Below the pieces are notes generated by a model. It ran no database searches, was not told where the DNA came from, and saw only the letters and a list, made by a program, of their open reading frames with translations. This document shows, piece by piece, positions 60,008-64,000 of a DNA stretch of 64,000 bases. The position numbers were made by a program, and so were the translations under genes. This stretch comes from Rhizopus arrhizus. Lineage: Eukaryota > Mucoromycota > Mucoromycetes > Mucorales > Rhizopodaceae. The first letter of the stretch is position 1. Each line of letters begins with the position of its first letter. Where the stretch lies: positions 1,984,001 through 2,048,000 of the forward strand of contig JAKZZE010000001.1 in the NCBI GenBank assembly GCA_024220505.1, written 5' to 3'.

Positions 60008-60730
60008 CTAAGTAGATAGAAAAATGAATACAGATTGCTTAATCAATTTTTTTTTTCTTGCCTGGATTAAGTAACTTTCCGCGACCGTTCTTGCGCGCGT
60101 ATTGACACTAAGCTTCATTTCTGATATCTCTTTATCAACTTCCTCCATAAAGTGTACAATAAAGTCAACTAATTTATGTTTGTACATTTGCTCTGTATGA
60201 TTGTTGGTGATTAAGAAAGAAATATCGTAACCCTAATACAGCATCAGCCTTTTTCCTCTTTTCTTTAGTGAAACTTACCTCAACTGGCTTTCTACGTAAA
60301 ATGACAAAGTTCTCTGCTCTCATCATTAAGAATCGAGAAAACTTATGGCACAGGATACGTTCCAGATCATCTGCTTGTTTAATCTTGATACTGATACGTA
60401 CTGAGTTTACTGCAGCTTCAATTAATACTTTTTCATTCTCATTACGACTAATAACCAAAGGATTCATCAACACTTCCTTTGACTTTCTATTCACATCCTC
60501 TTTTATTGTAAGTCTTTTACATATTGTTTAACATTCGTTTGCTTACCCTGATTCTATTTCGGGGGTATTGTGTCTTTCAGCAACTTGTGAAGAGAAATTA
60601 TCTAAACAAAGTGCGGCGGTCAAAGTAGAACGAACAGCTGTAAGGTATGGACGAAGTGTGTTGGACTATAATAAATAAATTAAACACCATGTTTAGTTTT
60701 TTTTTGCATTTTCCATTCTCAGAGTACCAT
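60008..60730 (-). CDS. arpc4: Arp2/3 complex subunit 4 (ARPC4, p20)
   Basis: Core subunit of the Arp2/3 actin nucleator, pairing with ARPC2; acts at cortical actin patches. Exons: 60730-60728 (just ATG), 60665-60547, 60486-60279, 60232-60008; 184 aa. The protein begins M then [20 protein letters not shown], with [80 protein letters not shown] and [20 protein letters not shown], matching the family almost throughout. Two points are odd. The first exon is a lone start codon, as the nearest good splice pattern implies. A run of ten A near the end of the last exon sets a C-terminus about 16 residues longer than the usual 168 aa; one A more or less would change the tail. Confidence 0.9.
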
Positions 60731-61216
60731 TCTTTCGTAATGTTTACTAATAAAAAGAAAATTACTTGATTAACAGTGTAGCATAAATTGAATTAGCTCA
60801 TATGCGGAGTTTTGAAGAATCTCATATTGTTAACAGCCTGTATCTTTCCGGTTTCAGGGCTTGTTGTTTAAAACAAGGAGTGCATATTTTAAGCAAACAA
60901 AATAGAAAAGAAGAAACAAAGACTGGAACGCCACTAGGATGAGTCGATTATCAACTGAAGGGGTGGGAAGCCTATTAAAAGGAAAGATCTTTATTCGATA
61001 AAGAATGTAAATTGAAATTTGATCTGTTTATTAAGCTCTCCATCCCCCCCCTTTTTTTTTGACATGGCTAAATGCCCAAGCGTTCCTGTTGTAATTTGAT
61101 CCATGGTTGATAGAGTGAAAACATTTTGTTGTAAAAAAAATTCTTCAAACCAATTTACATATATAAGCTTGTAAAGACCATGTATATTTTGCTTCCTTCC
61201 ACTTTCTTTTCTAAAA
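60731..61216. other. Upstream region of the repeat-protein gene
   Basis: About 490 bp between divergently transcribed genes. A C/T tract lies at 61045-61062 and a TATA box at 61160. No gene is seen. Confidence 0.4.
61160..61166 (+). promoter_or_regulatory. TATA box of the repeat-protein gene
   Basis: TATATAA 51 bp upstream of the ATG, the best core promoter match before 61217. Confidence 0.55.
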
Positions 61217-62746
61217 ATGAAATTATCTCTTGCCTTTGCTGCTTCTTGTCTATTAACTCATGCTGTTTATGCAGCTGGTAGCTCAGCTTCTCTCAGTTAC
61301 TCTGCTGCGCCTTTTGCCTCAGTTTCTGCCTCAGCTGCTCACGTAGATAAACGTAACATTGCCGATTTCTTCAAGAGTATGATTTTTGCACCAAAGTCCA
61401 AAGCTGCTGCTTCTGCTAGTGCTTCCATGGTTCAACACCCTGCTCTTTACAGAAGAGCTCTTGCTAGTCAATCTGCTTCCATGGCCTCCATGGCCTCTAT
61501 GGCTTCTATGTCTTCCATGGCTCAACCCTCTAAGGTAGCCAAGAAATACAAGCGTGCTGCTTCTTCCATGGCCTCTGCCTCCGTTAAGGCTTCCGCCTCT
61601 GCTAAGCCATCTGCTGTTAAGAAATACAAGCGTGCCGTTTCTTCTATGGCTTCTGCCTCTGCCTCCATGAAAGCCTCTGCCTCTGCTAAGCCATCTGCTA
61701 TCAAAAGATACAAGCGTGCTGTTTCTTCTATGGCTTCTGCATCTATGAAAGCCTCTGCTTCTGCTAAGCCATCTGCTGTTAAGAAATACAAGCGTGCTGT
61801 TTCTTCTATGGCTTCTGCCTCTATGAAAGCCTCTGCCTCTGCCTCTATGAAAGCCTCTGCTTCTGCTAAGCCATCTGCTGTTAAGAAATACAAGCGTGCT
61901 GAATCCTCTATGGCTTCTGCCTCCGTTAAGGCTTCTGCTTCCGTCAAGGCTTCTGCTTCTATCAAGAAGAATTACAAAAACCACAAACGTGCCGTTTCTT
62001 CTATGGCTTCTGCCTCTGCCTCCATGAAAGCCTCTGCTTCTGCTAAGCCATCTGCTGTTAAGAAATACAAGCGTGCTGTTTCTTCTATGGCTTCTGCCTC
62101 AATGAAAGCCTCTGCTTCTGCCTCTATGAAAGCTTCTGCTTCTGCTAAGCCATCTGCTGTCAAAAGATACAAGCGTGCTGAATCCTCTATGGCTTCTGCC
62201 TCCGTTAAGGCTTCTGCTTCCGTCAAGGCTTCTGCTTCTGCTAAAAAGAATTATATAAACTATAAAAGAGCTGCCTCTTCTATGGCTTCCGCCTCCGTCA
62301 AAGCCTCTGCCTCTGCTAAACCTTTCTCCGTCAAAAAGCAAATTAAGCGTGCTGAATCTTCCATGGCTTCTGCTTCTGCTTCCGTCAAGGCTTCCGCCTC
62401 TGCTAAGCCATCGGCTATCAAGAAGCAAGCCAAGCGTGCCATGTCTTCCATGGCCTCTGCCTCTATTAGTGCTGCTTCTGCCCAACCCTCTGTTGTAAAG
62501 CGTGCTGAAGAATCTGTTGAATCCGCTGTTATGTCAGCTGTCGAGTCCGCTCAAGCCCCTCAACCTTCTTACGTTGCTGTCGTTGTCAAGCATGATACAC
62601 CCGAAGTTACTGAAAATTATGAAGTTGAAGTAAAGCTCCTTGAAACTCCTGATGAATCTCAAATGGATGAAGAGGATCTCTTTTGGATTGACGATGCACA
62701 AGCTGAAGAACAATTCAAGGGTTACAACTGGAATAGCAACGTTTAA
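61217..62746 (+). CDS. Secreted Ser/Ala/Lys repeat precursor with Kex2-type sites
   Basis: Single exon, 509 aa. Residues 1 to about 20 form a signal peptide (MKLSLAFAASCLLTHAVYAA). From residue ~45 the protein is divided by 13 Lys-Arg dipeptides plus one Arg-Arg, mostly in the form KKYKR, KRYKR or K(Q/N)xxKR, the recognition pattern of the late-Golgi protease Kex2/furin. Between them lie peptides of 22-34 residues; ten of the pieces begin A(V/A/E)SSMASAS and most carry MKASASAKPSA or VKASASAKPSA before the next site. The last ~80 residues are acidic and non-repetitive (DEEDLFWIDDAQAEEQ). This is the architecture of fungal Kex2-processed repeat proteins (examples known from Ustilago and Candida). 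The peptides are basic and alanine/serine-rich with no cysteine. Their role (surface coat, signalling or antimicrobial) is unknown. Long antisense frames over the repeats are a by-product of codon bias. Confidence 0.85.
   Translation: MKLSLAFAASCLLTHAVYAAGSSASLSYSAAPFASVSASAAHVDKRNIADFFKSMIFAPKSKAAASASASMVQHPALYRRALASQSASMASMASMASMSSMAQPSKVAKKYKRAASSMASASVKASASAKPSAVKKYKRAVSSMASASASMKASASAKPSAIKRYKRAVSSMASASMKASASAKPSAVKKYKRAVSSMASASMKASASASMKASASAKPSAVKKYKRAESSMASASVKASASVKASASIKKNYKNHKRAVSSMASASASMKASASAKPSAVKKYKRAVSSMASASMKASASASMKASASAKPSAVKRYKRAESSMASASVKASASVKASASAKKNYINYKRAASSMASASVKASASAKPFSVKKQIKRAESSMASASASVKASASAKPSAIKKQAKRAMSSMASASISAASAQPSVVKRAEESVESAVMSAVESAQAPQPSYVAVVVKHDTPEVTENYEVEVKLLETPDESQMDEEDLFWIDDAQAEEQFKGYNWNSNV
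61556..62512 (+). repeat. Tandem coding repeat array (about 12 units)
   Basis: Imperfect units of about 66-102 bp, each encoding A-x-SSMASAS, one or two KASASA blocks and a KR site. Units with one and with two MKASASA blocks alternate, and two adjacent three-unit groups (about 61793-61990 and 62072-62276) are near-identical, suggesting block duplication by unequal crossing-over. Confidence 0.8.
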
Positions 62747-62881
62747 ATAGATTTTACAAAAGTTAAATTATCCTGCTTCTTTATTAACAAGAAAACATTT
62801 ATTTTATTTATTATACCTCCCTTTTGAACTATAAAAAATATACGATACATAAATAAAGTTTTGTCTTCGTCTTATAATGTT

Positions 62882-63564
62882 TTATGTTTGACCAATTACA
62901 TTATAAACAAGCTCCATTGGAAGCGTCGTTTTATAATTTGGGATAACATGGCTAAGTACTAATTTGCATTGGCTATTTACAACATGTACCGATCTTTGGA
63001 CACGATCATCTTGTGAACTCGTTGAACCAAAAGCAATAGACAGTAAATGATCTGGATCAGATACAAGAACAAAAGAAGGGCTAAATTCTAAGCTTTCTTT
63101 GACAAGATTGGGTGTAGCATAGGCTTGATGAATGTTTAGTTGATCGTGAGTAACTGCTACTGCAACTGCACCACATTCTAGAAGCTTAGAATAATGCTGA
63201 CTTTGCAAAAGTGTTAAAACAAACATGAATTTGTATTTATTATTAATCTTACTGAATTTGTAAAATATCTTCTCTAGATTGCTTTGTACTATCAAAAAAA
63301 ACGTAAGGACAAATCAATCTTCTTCTTTTTTCGTTACAAGTCATAATCACAAAAGAAAATGACAGCATATTCCGTTGTTCCAGCAGCAAACACATCATCG
63401 AAAAAATTCATATAAAATGTCTTCCCTTGAAAAAATACACCTGCTTTTATAGTAGATATTTTTTTGTTCATGCTGATATGCTCTGTTGTGTTTCGCATAT
63501 TTCTTTCAAAAATCAAAGCTAAGTCGCTAACGCTCTTACCAGTATTTGACTCAGCCTCAGTCAT
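62882..63564 (-). CDS. Peroxiredoxin-fold (AhpC/TSA-like) protein lacking the peroxidatic Cys
   Basis: Three exons, 63564-63338, 63288-63253 and 63200-62882; 193 aa. After an N-terminal ~70 residues the thioredoxin-like core reads YAVIFFCDYDLFTKQSREDI, where a peroxiredoxin has F(T)xxC: the T-x-x-C motif has become T-K-Q-S. It continues HQHYSKLLECGAVAVAVTHD, matching the 'F...GAEVVGVS.D' strand, then SPSFVLVSDPDHLLSIAFGS and the conserved-position Arg region RVQRSVHVVNSQCKLVLSHV. The helix carries one Cys (ECGAVAV) not at the catalytic site. It is therefore probably not a peroxidase and may be a structural or regulatory paralogue. Stop-to-stop distance to the repeat gene is about 135 bp (convergent). 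Fold assignment is by pattern and moderately certain. Confidence 0.6.
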
Positions 63565-64000
63565 TTTTTATATTTCACCAAAACGTTTGATGAAAAAGAA
63601 AAAATGTAAATGAGCAATTTATGTGAAAATTATAAAACAATAGAATCACTATTTTAATTTAACAAATTTATCTCATTATTGTGGGGATTAGAATCATATT
63701 CATTCTATTTCCTTTTTGTAGCGATTCAATCTTTATGTATTTTTTTTTTTTTTTTGTTGTTGAGTTTTTCGTTTAGACTGGCAAAATAAGAAAAGTTTGG
63801 CAACCTCAAATACACAAGGTCATAAATTTTAAGATAGTCTTCAGCGTATACCAATCAAATATTTCAGAAATAGCTGTAAATCTTCTCATCAGTACCATTG
63901 GAAAAGCTCAAGTGGATAGATATGTTTTAATGATTGGGAAAATATCTTTAAATTGCTTCGTCATTCTTGGAAGGCCATGTCTTTTATGTTACAAGCATTA
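63565..64000. other. Window end, no gene
   Basis: AT-rich upstream region of the peroxiredoxin-like gene with a T run around 63740-63756. Nothing else can be supported. Confidence 0.35.

Noticed and set aside
61331..62485. Long minus-strand open frames (up to 217 and 147 codons) over the repeat gene
   Set aside because: They mirror the Ser/Ala/Lys codon periodicity of the plus-strand gene, give Arg/Ser- or Glu/Ala-only products and have no start context; the plus frame has signal peptide, TATA box and KR sites.
1..64000. CRISPR arrays, bacterial operons, rRNA genes
   Set aside because: The window is eukaryotic nuclear DNA; no direct-repeat/spacer arrays or conserved rRNA segments were seen.

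Overview
The window reads as nuclear DNA of an early-diverging filamentous fungus, most likely Mucorales (Mucoromycota). It is AT-rich, its genes are split by many short introns (about 45-70 nt, usually GTAAG...TAG), and its gene set is fungal: alpha-arrestin, Zn(II)2Cys6 factor, Lrg1-type LIM-RhoGAP, DUF221/Csc1 channel, Pof3/Dia2 F-box protein. The polygalacturonase closely resembles Rhizopus enzymes as I recall them. The order-level call is inference. Gene models below were spliced by hand; in nearly all of them the intron phases close exactly.

Layout. 1.7-11.9 kb: dihydrouridine synthase (Dus2-like), Zn cluster regulator, a small coiled-coil protein, a FYVE protein with a 75-nt poly-A run inside an intron, a mitochondrial-type phosphopantetheinyl transferase, and a LIM-RhoGAP. 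12.5-14.3 kb: a DH-PH RhoGEF converging on the RhoGAP. 14.3-18.1 kb: decayed sequence plus a Tc1/mariner copy whose two ends and TA target duplication can be seen. 18.6-27.9 kb: Spo71-like PH protein, RGS protein, alpha-arrestin, TPR/F-box/LRR protein, heat-shock-factor-type DNA-binding protein. 27.9-33.1 kb: a decayed second copy of the replicative helicase gene MCM7, then a mosaic of transposase HTH, reverse transcriptase and a PD-(D/E)XK-like module. 33.5-43.3 kb: small orphan genes, GH28 polygalacturonase, about 4.4 kb of transposon graveyard, transaldolase. 44.7-52.8 kb: DUF221/Csc1 channel, more decayed repeats, and a second 13-exon RhoGEF. 53-63.6 kb: small secreted/GPI-type protein, a divergent pair of membrane acyltransferases, aldose 1-epimerase, Arp2/3 subunit ARPC4, a 509-residue secreted repeat protein punctuated by Lys-Arg sites, and a peroxiredoxin-fold protein lacking its peroxidatic cysteine.

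Theme. Several genes serve polarity and actin control: two RhoGEFs, one RhoGAP, ARPC4, a FYVE protein, an RGS protein and a Spo71-like PH protein. This is not an operon-like cluster, since strands are mixed and gene starts are independent. The accessory islands (14-18, 28-33, 36-40, 43-44 and 48-50 kb) hold transposons and broken genes. The most interesting candidates are the Kex2-type repeat precursor (61.2-62.7 kb), the PD-(D/E)XK-like mosaic (30.4-33.1 kb), the MCM7 relic (28.6-29.6 kb) and the Cys-to-Ser peroxiredoxin (62.9-63.6 kb).
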